A stretch of DNA of 64,000 nt from JBFGJH01 sp041586155. Its GTDB lineage: Bacteria > Actinomycetota > Acidimicrobiia > Spongiisociales > JAENVV01. Every line of letters starts with the position of its first letter. Position 1 is the stretch's first letter. Under the pieces are notes generated by a model that made no database searches, was not told the DNA's origin, and saw only the letters and a program-made list of their open reading frames with translations. The position numbers and the translations under genes are program-made. The stretch covers positions 1-64,000 of the forward strand of contig JBFHAT010000003.1 in the NCBI GenBank assembly GCA_041586155.1. The letters are read 5' to 3'. Positions 8,719-17,455 of this stretch are shown here, piece by piece.

Positions 8719-10617
8719 GTGCGACGTTTGATCTTGGTCGCAGTGCTGACCGTGACGGCGGTGCTGGTTGGCGGCGCTCCGGCGGCCGCCCCGCTGTCCG
8801 TACCGGCTGCGCAGGTGCCGCTTCACCCAGAAGATGATGCGTGGGTCTTCAGCGGCGGCGGGTGGGGGCACGGTGTGGGCATGAGCCAGTACGGAGCGCA
8901 AGCCATGGCGCTCTCCGGCCATACCGTCTCCGAGATCCTGGACTACTACTACACGAACGTGGCGATGGTGCAGAGGTCGAGCCTCTACGGTTCGGGTCAT
9001 CTCCTCGGACAGGACAACCCGCAGCTGTGGATCGGCCTGCTCCAGGATCGAACCAGCTTCGAGTTCGTCGTGGGCAGCGAGGGCGGCGTGGACCTCTGTC
9101 AGGCGAACGATGGGACGGGGGATTGCCCGAAGCCCGACGCGACGCCGGCCGCAGGTGAGACTTGGGAGTTCGCACGCCACACCGGGCCCAACGGGGAGAA
9201 GCTGTGCCGATTCGAGCGGGTCTCGCCAGCCCCCGTCGGCGCACCGGCCGCAGCAGGCAGCTGCAAAGCCAGCATTGCCTGGGGCGGCGCCGGACAGGCC
9301 GCCACGGTCGAAGTGGACGGCTACGAGTACAAGCACGGCATCATTCGGGTACGCCAGGGCGCCGAGCAGCTGACGGACTGGAACTTCCACGTCTCGTTGG
9401 TCGTGGGGTTGGAGCTGTACCTTCGGGGCCTTGCCGAGGTTCCGCTCTCGTGGGAGCCGGCCACCCTGCAGGCTCAGGTGGTGGCCGGGCGCACCTACGC
9501 GGTGGCGACCACCGCCGCTCGGTACGACGCCTCCGTCACGCCGTCCGAACCGATCAGCTCGACCTGGAAGGACAAGTGTTATTGCCACCTCCGACGCACC
9601 ACGGCCGATCAGCATTACACCGGCTGGACGCATGAGACAGCGCCTTTCGCCTCGAAGTGGGTGGCGGCCGTCAACGCCACGACCGGCCAAGTGCTGGCGC
9701 AGTCCGGCGCGCCCATCACTGCCTGGTATTCATCATCCACGGGCGGGGTCACGGAGAACAGCGAAGACGTCTTTGGCTCGGTGACCGGCTGGGCCAAGTC
9801 CGTGCCCGACCCGTGGTCCCTCGATCCGGCGGCGGGCAACCCGTTCGCCTCGTGGGATGAACCGGTGGGGGAGAGCACGCTGGAATCGGTGCTCGGATTC
9901 GACTCGATCGATCTCGTGACCCTGATCAACCCGTCGCCGAACGCTTCCATGAAAGTGACAGGCTCGAAGAACGGCGTGACCGTCACGAGCGACATCGACA
10001 TTCCGCCGCTGTACTCGTCATTGGGTCTGCGCTCGCCGACCGTGACCGGTATCACATTCGACCCAGGGGCTGCAGGCGCCGCCTTCGACGACATTGCCGG
10101 GCTGGTCCACGAAGCATCGATCAACCGGATCGCCGAGCTGGGAATCACCAAGGGCTGCAACCCTCCCGCCAACAACCTGTTCTGTCCGACGCGAGAGGTG
10201 ACCCGCGGGCAGATGGCGGCCTTCTTGACCAGGGCGCTCAACCTGCCCCCGGTCGCCAAGGACTACTTCAGCGACGACAACGACTCGATCTTCGAGGATG
10301 ACATCAACCGCCTCGCCGGCGCCGGAGGCGAGATCGGCTGCGGCGGTTCCAGCTACTGCCCGAGCCGGGCCATCACCCGATCCGAGATGGCGCTGTTCGT
10401 GGTGACCGCGCTCGGCCTGGACGGTGTCGGCGAGTCCGACTTCGTAGACATCGCGGGCGACCCCAACGAAGGGCACATTCGCGTTCTGGCCGACTTCAAG
10501 ATCACGCTGGGCTGCAACCCGCCCGCCAACGACCGTTACTGTCCCGACGAGACGGTGCATCGGGCACAGATGGCGACGTTCATCGTGCGGGCCATCGACG
10601 CAACCGCCCCGCAGTAA
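8719..10617 (+). CDS. Secreted SpoIID/LytB-domain protein with three SLH-type repeats
   Basis: 632 residues from GTG 8719, chosen over an in-frame TTG at 8686 because AGGAG lies just upstream and it gives a normal signal peptide (RRLILVAVLTVTAVLV). A WGHGVGMSQYGAQAMA motif comes first. The SpoIID/LytB core follows: LYLRGLAEVP, QVVAGRTYAVATT, STGGVTENSEDVFG. SpoIID-type domains cleave or amidate-bind peptidoglycan glycan strands, and in non-sporulating actinobacteria they are wall proteins. The C-terminal ~170 residues hold SLH units (TRGQMAAFLTRAL, TRSEMALFVVTAL, HRAQMATFIVRAI), each with a Cys pair such as GCNPPANNLFC. Cell-wall location expected. Confidence 0.87.
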   Translation: MRRLILVAVLTVTAVLVGGAPAAAPLSVPAAQVPLHPEDDAWVFSGGGWGHGVGMSQYGAQAMALSGHTVSEILDYYYTNVAMVQRSSLYGSGHLLGQDNPQLWIGLLQDRTSFEFVVGSEGGVDLCQANDGTGDCPKPDATPAAGETWEFARHTGPNGEKLCRFERVSPAPVGAPAAAGSCKASIAWGGAGQAATVEVDGYEYKHGIIRVRQGAEQLTDWNFHVSLVVGLELYLRGLAEVPLSWEPATLQAQVVAGRTYAVATTAARYDASVTPSEPISSTWKDKCYCHLRRTTADQHYTGWTHETAPFASKWVAAVNATTGQVLAQSGAPITAWYSSSTGGVTENSEDVFGSVTGWAKSVPDPWSLDPAAGNPFASWDEPVGESTLESVLGFDSIDLVTLINPSPNASMKVTGSKNGVTVTSDIDIPPLYSSLGLRSPTVTGITFDPGAAGAAFDDIAGLVHEASINRIAELGITKGCNPPANNLFCPTREVTRGQMAAFLTRALNLPPVAKDYFSDDNDSIFEDDINRLAGAGGEIGCGGSSYCPSRAITRSEMALFVVTALGLDGVGESDFVDIAGDPNEGHIRVLADFKITLGCNPPANDRYCPDETVHRAQMATFIVRAIDATAPQ

Positions 10618-10626
10618 GCTGCCCGC

Positions 10627-11913
10627 GTGCACGAACTCGCCATGAGGCTGGGTGACGACACCTGGACGGCTGGGATCATTGGCCTCGGCTACGTCGGCCT
10701 CCCGCTCGCCATCACCGCCACGAACGCCGGCCTAAACGTGGTCGGTTATGACGTCTCCGCCGAACGAGTGGCCATGCTGGTTGGAGGGCAATCGCATGTG
10801 GAGGACGTCGACGACGCCAGCCTCCGTGCGGCGCTCGATGGCGGAGCGGAATTCACTGCCGATGCCGCCAGGCTGAGTGACGCCGACGCGGTGTTCATAT
10901 GCGTGCCATCACCGCTGGGTCGCAATCGTCAGCCGGACATGTCCTACATCGAGGCGGCAGCGTCGACGATCGAGAACATCGCCCGGCCCGGCCAGCTGAT
11001 CGCTCTCGAGTCCACAACCTATCCCGGCACCACGGACGACCTCTTGGTTCCCGCTGTCGTACGGGCCGGCCTGACTCTCGATCGCAACGTGTTCGTGGCC
11101 TTCTCTCCCGAGCGAGTCTCTCCCGGCGATCCGATGAAGACGGCCGACATCCCCAAAGTGGTCGGTGGGGTCACTCCGGCCTCAACCGAGGTCGCCGTGG
11201 CCGCGTACCGGAGGCTCGTCCCGGAGGTGCACGCCGTCAGCTCGGCGAAAGCCGCCGAGATGGCCAAGCTGCTCGAAAACACCTACCGCGCCGTCAACAT
11301 CGGGCTCATCAACGAGATGTCGCAGCTGGCCCACGAGCTCGACATCGACATCTGGGAGGTCATCGACGCCGCGGCGACCAAACCGTTCGGGTTCCAGCCG
11401 TTCTATCCGGGTCCCGGGGTCGGGGGCCATTGCATCCCCCTGGATCCACAGTTCTTGGCGTGGCGAGCGCGCGAAGCAAACTTCGCTACCCGCTTCATCG
11501 ACACCGCCGAGCAGGTGAACTCGAAGATGCCTTCCTATACGGCCGAACGGGTCGCTGATGCGCTCAACCGAGCCGGGAAGGCGGTCTACGGCAGCCGGAT
11601 CTTGGGCATCGGGGTCGCCTACAAGCCCAACGTCGGTGACGATCGCGAGTCGGCATCTCTCCAGGTCCTCGACCTCCTCGCCAAACGCGGCGCCGAGGTC
11701 GCGGTGCATGACCCGCTGGTCGACCCCGGCCGGATCGAGTACCCGGTGGTTGGAGCCCTCGACGACATCCGTGGCTACGACATCGTGGTCGTTCTCACCG
11801 ACCACGATGGCATCGACTACGCCCGGTTGGCGGCCGACGCGGCCGTCATCTTCGACACGCGCAACGCCTTGGCGCGCCGAGGCATTCGCGATGGGCGCGT
11901 CGAGGTGCTGTGA
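10627..11913 (+). CDS. UDP-N-acetylglucosamine/mannosamine-type nucleotide-sugar dehydrogenase
   Basis: 428 residues from GTG 10627; an ATG five codons in is an alternative. The N-terminal NAD-binding domain shows GIIGLGYVGLPLAI. The catalytic segment is PGPGVGGHCIPLDPQFLAW with the nucleophilic Cys. The C-terminal UDP-binding domain contains GIGVAYKPNVGDDRES. The GGHCIPLDP form fits the WecC/WbpA branch that oxidises UDP-HexNAc to uronic acids rather than UDP-glucose dehydrogenase proper. It supplies an acidic sugar nucleotide for the adjacent glycosyltransferases. TAAGCT (10615-10620) lies 6 nt before the start, suggesting a leaderless mRNA. Its 3' end overlaps the next gene as GTGA. Confidence 0.88.
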   Translation: MHELAMRLGDDTWTAGIIGLGYVGLPLAITATNAGLNVVGYDVSAERVAMLVGGQSHVEDVDDASLRAALDGGAEFTADAARLSDADAVFICVPSPLGRNRQPDMSYIEAAASTIENIARPGQLIALESTTYPGTTDDLLVPAVVRAGLTLDRNVFVAFSPERVSPGDPMKTADIPKVVGGVTPASTEVAVAAYRRLVPEVHAVSSAKAAEMAKLLENTYRAVNIGLINEMSQLAHELDIDIWEVIDAAATKPFGFQPFYPGPGVGGHCIPLDPQFLAWRAREANFATRFIDTAEQVNSKMPSYTAERVADALNRAGKAVYGSRILGIGVAYKPNVGDDRESASLQVLDLLAKRGAEVAVHDPLVDPGRIEYPVVGALDDIRGYDIVVVLTDHDGIDYARLAADAAVIFDTRNALARRGIRDGRVEVL

Positions 11914-12971
11914 GACGACCGAGGCTGCTCGTCGTCTCGGTGGTCCACCATGCCGACGACACTCGGATTCGGGAAAAGCTGCTGCGGACGTTGGCGCACC
12001 GGTGGGACATCACCTACCGGACACGAACCCCGGCGCCGACCGACCATGGTGAGATCACCTGGCAACCCCTCCGCGGCGGCCGCGTCGTCCGCAACATTCG
12101 AGCAGCAGGTGCGTTGCTGAGCGGGCGCTATGAGGCCGCAGTCGTGCACGATCCCGAGTTGGTGCCCGCGGCGATGGCTGCACGAATGATCACGCGCCGT
12201 CCGGTGGTGTTCGACGTGCACGAGAACGTCCCCGCCCAGATTGCCACCAAGGACTGGGTGCCGCTGCGATCTCTGGTCGCTCGGTTGGCCGCTGCCGTCC
12301 TGCGCGCCGCCGAGCCGCTGATCGAGATCACGCTGGCTGAGGACGGATACCGAAGCCTGTTCCGGCGGGACGATCATCCCACCTTTCCGAACTACCCGCT
12401 GCTGGACGGGCTTCCCGAGCCGAGTCCTGCCGGCGACGGTCGTCGGATCGTGTATGTGGGCGACGTGACCGCCGCTCGCGGCATCGACATGCTGGTCGAG
12501 AGCGCACCGTCCGGTTCGGATCTGCTGGTGATCGGCCCGGTCACCGAGGCGTTCGCGTCCTCGTTGCGCCAAACGTCGGCTAGACGAGGGATCGGTATCC
12601 AGCTCACCGGGCGGTTGCCGCATCGCCTCGCAATGGAGGAGTGTCGTGGGGCGACCGTTGGAGTGGCTCCACTGCGTGACACCCCGAATTACCGCCACTC
12701 GTTGCCGACCAAAGTGCTCGAATACCTGGCGATGGGCATCCCCGTGGTTGCCTCCGATCTGCCCGGGACGAGAAAGGTGGTCGGCGATCTGGATGGGGTG
12801 CGGCTGGTGCCGCCGGGTGATTGGGCGGCGTGGTCCGAGGCGCTCGAGGAGGTGATGGCCGACGAGGAGATCCGCCGAGGTGCCGTTGCCCAGGCTGCGT
12901 CGGTTCGTGAGCGATTCCGCTGGCCGTCGCACGACGTGCAGCGGTTCTACGACCGCTTGGTGGCCGGCTGA
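11910..12971 (+). CDS. Glycosyltransferase family 4 protein
   Basis: 353 residues starting at GTG 11910, which overlaps the stop of the dehydrogenase gene as GTGA, so coupled translation is likely. The N-terminal half (LLVVSVVHHADDTRIREKLL, VVFDVHENVPAQI) and the donor half (RIVYVGDVTAARGIDMLVES, PTKVLEYLAMGIPVVASDLPG) are characteristic GT-B/GT4. The E in KVLEYLAMG is in the place of the conserved nucleotide-contacting Glu. Presumably adds one sugar to the repeat unit of a surface glycan. Converges on and overlaps the next, minus-strand, gene by about 25 nt. Confidence 0.85.
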   Translation: MRRPRLLVVSVVHHADDTRIREKLLRTLAHRWDITYRTRTPAPTDHGEITWQPLRGGRVVRNIRAAGALLSGRYEAAVVHDPELVPAAMAARMITRRPVVFDVHENVPAQIATKDWVPLRSLVARLAAAVLRAAEPLIEITLAEDGYRSLFRRDDHPTFPNYPLLDGLPEPSPAGDGRRIVYVGDVTAARGIDMLVESAPSGSDLLVIGPVTEAFASSLRQTSARRGIGIQLTGRLPHRLAMEECRGATVGVAPLRDTPNYRHSLPTKVLEYLAMGIPVVASDLPGTRKVVGDLDGVRLVPPGDWAAWSEALEEVMADEEIRRGAVAQAASVRERFRWPSHDVQRFYDRLVAG

Positions 12972-13933
12972 GCGGGTGCGAGGAGGAAACCCCAGCCCCA
13001 CGCCAGATGCATGGTTGCCAGCGCAACCGGCACGAGAACAGCGGATCGCAGTGGCACTGTGCCGAGCGCAGTCGCCGCCGCCCCAAGTAGCGCAATGAGC
13101 CACGCCGCAGGAACGATGACGGCCACCTCCCACGCACCGGCGACCGCCGCCGCGCCCGACACTGCGAGCGCCAGCACCAGCAGCGGCGCCGCCAGCTGCC
13201 GTGCCCGCCACGATTCGGGATGCATCTGCAGCACATGGCGCTTCCAGGTGCCGTAGTCGTAATACTGACGCCACAGCGCCCTCAGCGAGGACCGTGGGCG
13301 GTACTCGACCTCCAGGTCAGGATGGAAGTACACGACGCCGCCCGCCTTGCGGAGGCGGATGTTCAGCTCGTAGTCCTGGTTGCGGGTCAGATGCTCGTCG
13401 AATCCGCCCAACCGATCGAGCGTCGCTCTGTCGAACACCCCCAAGTACACGGTGTCAACCGGGCCCGCTTCGCCCCCCAGCCTGTAGCGGGCGTCGCCAA
13501 CCCCTACCGGAGACGACATGGCGGCGGCGATGGCGCGTTCGAGCCGCGTCGTCCCCACCGTGCGCTGCACCCCGCCGACGTTGGCCGCGCCGGTCTCTTG
13601 CATCACCTCGACCGCCCGCCGGACGTAGCCGGGCGGGAGAATGGAGTGTGCGTCGCAGCGCACGATGATCGACCCGGTGGCGGCTTCGATTGCCCGGTTG
13701 AGGCCGGCCGGCGCTGTGCCGGCGTCGTTGTCGACCACCTTGACATCTCCGAAGCTCGCCAGCGCCTCACGAGTGCCGTCGTTGCTCATCCCGTCCGCGA
13801 CCACGACTTCGATCTCACCCGGGTACTCCTGGGACAGCACGCTGCGGACCGCGTCGACGACCGCTCCGGCTTCGTTTCGAACGGGAATCACCACGCTGAC
13901 GAGTGGCCAGACGGTGTCGGAGGCTTCTTGCAC
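12947..13933 (-). CDS. ExoA-like family 2 glycosyltransferase with C-terminal membrane segments
   Basis: About 328 residues if GTG 13933 is used; the open frame continues upstream without GT features, across the divergent gene. The GT2 domain begins PLVSVVIPVRNEAGAV, with VVADGMSNDGTREAL and the metal-binding RCDAH. A later RNQDYELNIRLRKAGG matches succinoglycan ExoA-type enzymes. The last ~95 residues hold three hydrophobic helices (APLLVLALAVSGAAAVAG and on), so it is a membrane protein. The start is uncertain: only 9 nt separate it from the divergent ATG at 13943. Function as a polysaccharide glycosyltransferase is firm; linkage unknown. Confidence 0.82.
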   Translation of the reverse strand: MQEASDTVWPLVSVVIPVRNEAGAVVDAVRSVLSQEYPGEIEVVVADGMSNDGTREALASFGDVKVVDNDAGTAPAGLNRAIEAATGSIIVRCDAHSILPPGYVRRAVEVMQETGAANVGGVQRTVGTTRLERAIAAAMSSPVGVGDARYRLGGEAGPVDTVYLGVFDRATLDRLGGFDEHLTRNQDYELNIRLRKAGGVVYFHPDLEVEYRPRSSLRALWRQYYDYGTWKRHVLQMHPESWRARQLAAPLLVLALAVSGAAAVAGAWEVAVIVPAAWLIALLGAAATALGTVPLRSAVLVPVALATMHLAWGWGFLLAPAQPATKRS

Positions 13934-13942
13934 CTTCGTATA

Positions 13943-14671
13943 ATGGCGGGTCGCTCTTCCCCGGAGGAAATCGTCTTCGACCCCGACCTCGTGTTGTCGC
14001 CGACCCTCGTCTTGTCGATGTGGGCGGCCGGGCTGGCCGGAGCGGCTTCCGCAGTGGCGACGTGGAAGATCGTGGGGCCCGGGTTCTTCTGGACGGTGTC
14101 GGGAGCGACCCTGCTGGCTGGTGGGTGGACCGCTTCGGCCGGAGGGGCCGGAATCGTCGGAGCCCTCGCCCTCGTCGGGGCTGCGCTCGTCGCCAGGTGG
14201 CCGCGCATCACCGCTCCGTTCTACGGTGTGGCCGCTGTTGCCTTCGCCAGCTTGGCGGCCGCCCGCAGCGGTTGGCTGCTGGCCGTCACCGGAGCAGTCG
14301 CCCTGGGGGGAGTGACGGGCGAGATGCTGCTCGGCCATTGGTACCTCGTCGACCCGAAACTGCCTCGCTGGTCGCTGCGCGCGTTGGACCTCGTGGGCGT
14401 CGGAGCCCTCGTCGCCGATGCAGCGCTTCTCATCGCCGCCGGCGCGCTCGACCCTGCGGGGGTCGTGTCGTGGGCATTCCTCGGACTGAGCGCGATGAGC
14501 ATCCTGCTGATGACGGCGGTCTGGTTCTCGCTCAGAGAGCCGAGCTACACGGGTGTGATGGCGGCCACGGGCCTGTCGTACCTGGCCGTGCTGACTGCAT
14601 TGGGGGCGGTCGTGGCCGGACGGTCGCTGGTGGGCGACGCCGCCAATCTGCTGGCTAGCCTGCACCGCTGA
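13943..14671 (+). CDS. Multi-pass membrane protein of unknown function
   Basis: 242 residues from ATG 13943 (MAGRSSPEEIVFD). After ~20 residues there are about seven hydrophobic helices of Ala/Val/Leu/Gly, with short loops. One loop carries a distinctive GEMLLGHWYLVDPKLPR segment that includes two His/Trp/Tyr aromatics and a DPKLP turn. I do not recognise the family. No Shine-Dalgarno precedes the ATG; a GGAGG lies inside the frame at 13961-13965, so a later start is possible. It sits between glycosyltransferase genes and pepA, 16 nt before the latter, and may share its transcript. Confidence 0.65.
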   Translation: MAGRSSPEEIVFDPDLVLSPTLVLSMWAAGLAGAASAVATWKIVGPGFFWTVSGATLLAGGWTASAGGAGIVGALALVGAALVARWPRITAPFYGVAAVAFASLAAARSGWLLAVTGAVALGGVTGEMLLGHWYLVDPKLPRWSLRALDLVGVGALVADAALLIAAGALDPAGVVSWAFLGLSAMSILLMTAVWFSLREPSYTGVMAATGLSYLAVLTALGAVVAGRSLVGDAANLLASLHR

Positions 14672-14687
14672 CTCGAAGGGACGAACG

Positions 14688-16154
14688 ATGGCCATGGTGA
14701 CGACCGGATCCGACGACGCAGCCCTCCCGCTGGCGATTCCCGTGCTCGCCGGACGGCAATGGGGGCCGGGAGCGGATCTCACATCGCACGATCCCGATGC
14801 GCTCGCCGAGTATCTGGACCAGGCAGACTTCCAGGGAGAGCTCGGACAGGTTGTCGCTCTCCCTGGCGCGAGGACCGTGTACCTCGTCGGGGTGGGAGAA
14901 GAGGTCGACCTCGAGGCTCTGCGGAAGGCGGCCGGATCGCTGGCCGCGGCCTCGAAGCGGGCAGGTCGTGTCTCGACCACCCTTCACCACCTCGCGGTGG
15001 ACGGAGCCGAGGGGGCGGTGGCCGAAGGGTTCGTGCTCGGGTCCTATTCGTTCGATCGGTATCGCAGCGACCCAGGGGAGGCCCCGCCTGAGCCGGGACT
15101 CCATCTCATTGCCGACCAAGGCAGTGCCGAAGCGGCCGATCTCAGTGTCGCCTCCGCGGTGGCCAATGCTGTCAATCGGGCGCGAGACCTCGTCAATACT
15201 CCTGCCTCCGACAAAGGGCCAGAAGCAATCGCGAAGAGCATCCAGGCCTTCGCGGATCGACCAGACGTTCGGTTCGAGATGTGGACTGGCGAGGAAGTGA
15301 TCGAGGCGGGGTTCGGAGGGTTGGCAGGGGTCAACGCCGGGTCGGCTCGTCCGGCGACGATGCTGCGCGTGACCTACCGCCCGGACGGAGCAACCCGCAA
15401 GCTGGCGATGGTTGGCAAGGGCATCGTGTTCGACTCGGGCGGCCTCACCCTCAAACCGTACGAATCGATGAAATCCATGAAGACGGACATGGCGGGAGCC
15501 GCAGCCGTGCTGGCCGCATTCGAGGCCATCGTCGAGCTGGCAATTCCGATCGAGGTGATCGCGATCACGCCCCTCACCGAGAACCTGCCATCGGGAACGG
15601 CCGTCAAGCCGGGCGATGTGCTCACTGCCCGCAACGGCAAGACCATGGAGGTGCTCAACACCGACGCTGAAGGCCGCCTCGTGCTCGCCGACGGACTCTC
15701 GCTGGCGGCGGAGAGCGACCCCGACCTGATCGTCGACCTCGCCACGCTCACGGGCGCGTGCGTGGTGGCGCTGGGACGGAAGATTGCAGGTCTCTTCGCG
15801 CCGGATGACGAAGCAGCGCAGCTGGTCGAGGCCGCCGCCGCACGCGCCGGAGAGAGAGTCTGGCGTCTGCCCCTACCGGAGGACTACCGCCCGGATCTCG
15901 ACTCGGAGGTGGCCGACATGAAGAACGTCGCCGGTCACCGATACGGTGGAGCGATCCACGCTGCGCTCTTCTTGAAAGAGTTCGTCGGCGACCGTGCGTG
16001 GGCACATCTCGACATCGCCGGCCCGTCGTGGCCGGAGGACACCGGGTTCTACCAGGGCAAAGGAGCGTCGGGCTTTGGGGTGCGCACTCTCGTACAAATC
16101 GCTCGAGACCTGGCACACGCAGAATCGTCGATCTTGTCTGCCCATTCGGAGTAG
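14688..16154 (+). CDS. pepA: Leucyl aminopeptidase (M17 family)
   Basis: 488 residues from ATG 14688 with a good Shine-Dalgarno (GAAGGGA at about 14675). The C-terminal catalytic domain is intact. It shows VGKGIVFDSGGLTLKP (metal-binding Lys and Asp), MKTDMAGAAAVL (Asp) and the family signature NTDAEGRLVLADGL (Asp and Glu ligands with the catalytic Arg). Two metal ions in a cytosolic hexamer release N-terminal residues from peptides. Length is normal for the family. The N-terminal 150 residues are divergent, as usual. A housekeeping gene within the surface-glycan region. Confidence 0.92.
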   Translation: MAMVTTGSDDAALPLAIPVLAGRQWGPGADLTSHDPDALAEYLDQADFQGELGQVVALPGARTVYLVGVGEEVDLEALRKAAGSLAAASKRAGRVSTTLHHLAVDGAEGAVAEGFVLGSYSFDRYRSDPGEAPPEPGLHLIADQGSAEAADLSVASAVANAVNRARDLVNTPASDKGPEAIAKSIQAFADRPDVRFEMWTGEEVIEAGFGGLAGVNAGSARPATMLRVTYRPDGATRKLAMVGKGIVFDSGGLTLKPYESMKSMKTDMAGAAAVLAAFEAIVELAIPIEVIAITPLTENLPSGTAVKPGDVLTARNGKTMEVLNTDAEGRLVLADGLSLAAESDPDLIVDLATLTGACVVALGRKIAGLFAPDDEAAQLVEAAAARAGERVWRLPLPEDYRPDLDSEVADMKNVAGHRYGGAIHAALFLKEFVGDRAWAHLDIAGPSWPEDTGFYQGKGASGFGVRTLVQIARDLAHAESSILSAHSE

Positions 16155-16165
16155 TCTGACCGGTC

Positions 16166-17455
16166 ATGCGAAGGCGCTTTGTGCTCTCGACGGCACTCGC
16201 CGACTTCCTCTCCTTGGGATTCGCCATCGCCACGGCATCGCTGATGTCGTACGGTCAGCTTCCCTGGGCGGTCTCACTCACCCGAAACCGGTCCATATGG
16301 CCGATGATCGTCCTTTTGGGGATCGGTGCGGTGATCAGCACCATCCTGGCTCACCAAGTCTCGAGCCGGTCGGGTGTGCCCCGGCCGACCTACGGACGAG
16401 CGGTGGCGGTCGTCGGCATCGCGCTGGCGGTGGTTCCGATCGGGATCATCACGACCCGCCAGACCTACTGGTCAAACACATTCATCGTCGAGACCGGGAT
16501 GCTGTGGCTGGCAGGATCGCTGCTGCATCGAGTGGTTCGTCGCCGGCGGCCATGGACAGAGCCGATGGTGATCATCTCGTCACAGAAGGAGCTGATCGAC
16601 GACCTGCGCAACTCTCCCCACGTTGACATGATCGGGGTGCTCGACCCTGGAACGACCGGAGAGGTGGCGCCGCTCCCAACCGGAGTCACGGTGGCGGTGG
16701 ACCTGCGGGAGGTCCTCTCCGACCGGATGGCCCAGTTCGTGTCGTCATGCAACCTGGCCGGTTACAACGTCGCTGCACTCTCCACCGTGTACGAGCAGCA
16801 CACTGGTCGGATGCCGATCGTCCACCTGGCCGAAGGTTGGGAGCTGTCTGCTCCGGTGACCAGGACCGCTCCGTACTTGGGCGGCAAGCGAGCGTTCGAC
16901 CTTCTGGCGGTGCTGGCCACGGCGATCGTGTGGGTGCCGCTCAGCGCGGTGATCGCGATCGCGGTCCTCATCGGCTCCGGCCGGCCGGTGATCTTCAAAC
17001 AGGTGCGGGTGGGTCGGCACGGCCAGCCGTTCACGCTCTACAAGTTTCGAACCATGATCAACGGTTCCGAACAGCTCGGGCCAAAGTTCGCCAACCCGAA
17101 CGACGATCGCCTCACGCCGGTGGGGCGTGTCTTGCGGCGATTTCGCGTCGACGAGCTGCCTCAGCTGTTCAACGTCCTGAAGGGCGACCTGAGCTTGGTG
17201 GGGCCCCGGCCCGAGCAGGTGGATTTCGTTGCCCGTTTCGACGCAGAGATCCCCTTCTACGCCCACCGTCACCTCATCCGACCGGGCGTCACGGGTTGGG
17301 CCCAGGTCAACTACGGCTACGCCGACGACCAGGCAGAGACGATCGACAAGCTCACCTTCGACCTCTACTACGTCAAACACATGTCACCCTGGCTGGATCT
17401 GGAGATCCTTGGGCAATCGATCTGGACTGTGCTCTCGGGCTACGGGGCCCGTTGA
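16166..17455 (+). CDS. Polyprenyl-phosphate sugar-1-phosphate transferase (priming glycosyltransferase)
   Basis: 429 residues. The first ~150 residues contain four or five transmembrane helices and a middle CoA-binding-like region follows, as in WbaP/exopolysaccharide primases. The C-terminal ~200 residues are the bacterial sugar transferase domain: KRAFDLLAVLATAIV, IFKQVRVGRHGQPFTLYKFRTM, RVDELPQLFNVLKGDLSLVG, GPRPEQVDF. It moves a sugar-1-phosphate from a nucleotide sugar to undecaprenyl phosphate, starting the repeat unit, so it should initiate the glycan built by the neighbouring enzymes. TAGTCT (16152-16157) lies 8 nt before the ATG. Confidence 0.9.
   Translation: MRRRFVLSTALADFLSLGFAIATASLMSYGQLPWAVSLTRNRSIWPMIVLLGIGAVISTILAHQVSSRSGVPRPTYGRAVAVVGIALAVVPIGIITTRQTYWSNTFIVETGMLWLAGSLLHRVVRRRRPWTEPMVIISSQKELIDDLRNSPHVDMIGVLDPGTTGEVAPLPTGVTVAVDLREVLSDRMAQFVSSCNLAGYNVAALSTVYEQHTGRMPIVHLAEGWELSAPVTRTAPYLGGKRAFDLLAVLATAIVWVPLSAVIAIAVLIGSGRPVIFKQVRVGRHGQPFTLYKFRTMINGSEQLGPKFANPNDDRLTPVGRVLRRFRVDELPQLFNVLKGDLSLVGPRPEQVDFVARFDAEIPFYAHRHLIRPGVTGWAQVNYGYADDQAETIDKLTFDLYYVKHMSPWLDLEILGQSIWTVLSGYGAR

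Noticed and set aside
8719..10617. SpoIID domain as evidence of sporulation
   Set aside because: SpoIID/LytB domains are common in non-sporulating actinobacteria, and no other sporulation gene is present.
11817..13274. Minus-strand frame of 485 codons
   Set aside because: Opposite the nucleotide-sugar dehydrogenase and GT4 genes; low-complexity Arg/Gly/Ala sequence.
13939..13944. TATAAT as a -10 box for the rightward membrane-protein gene
   Set aside because: It overlaps the start codon itself, and no -35 box or downstream start fits.
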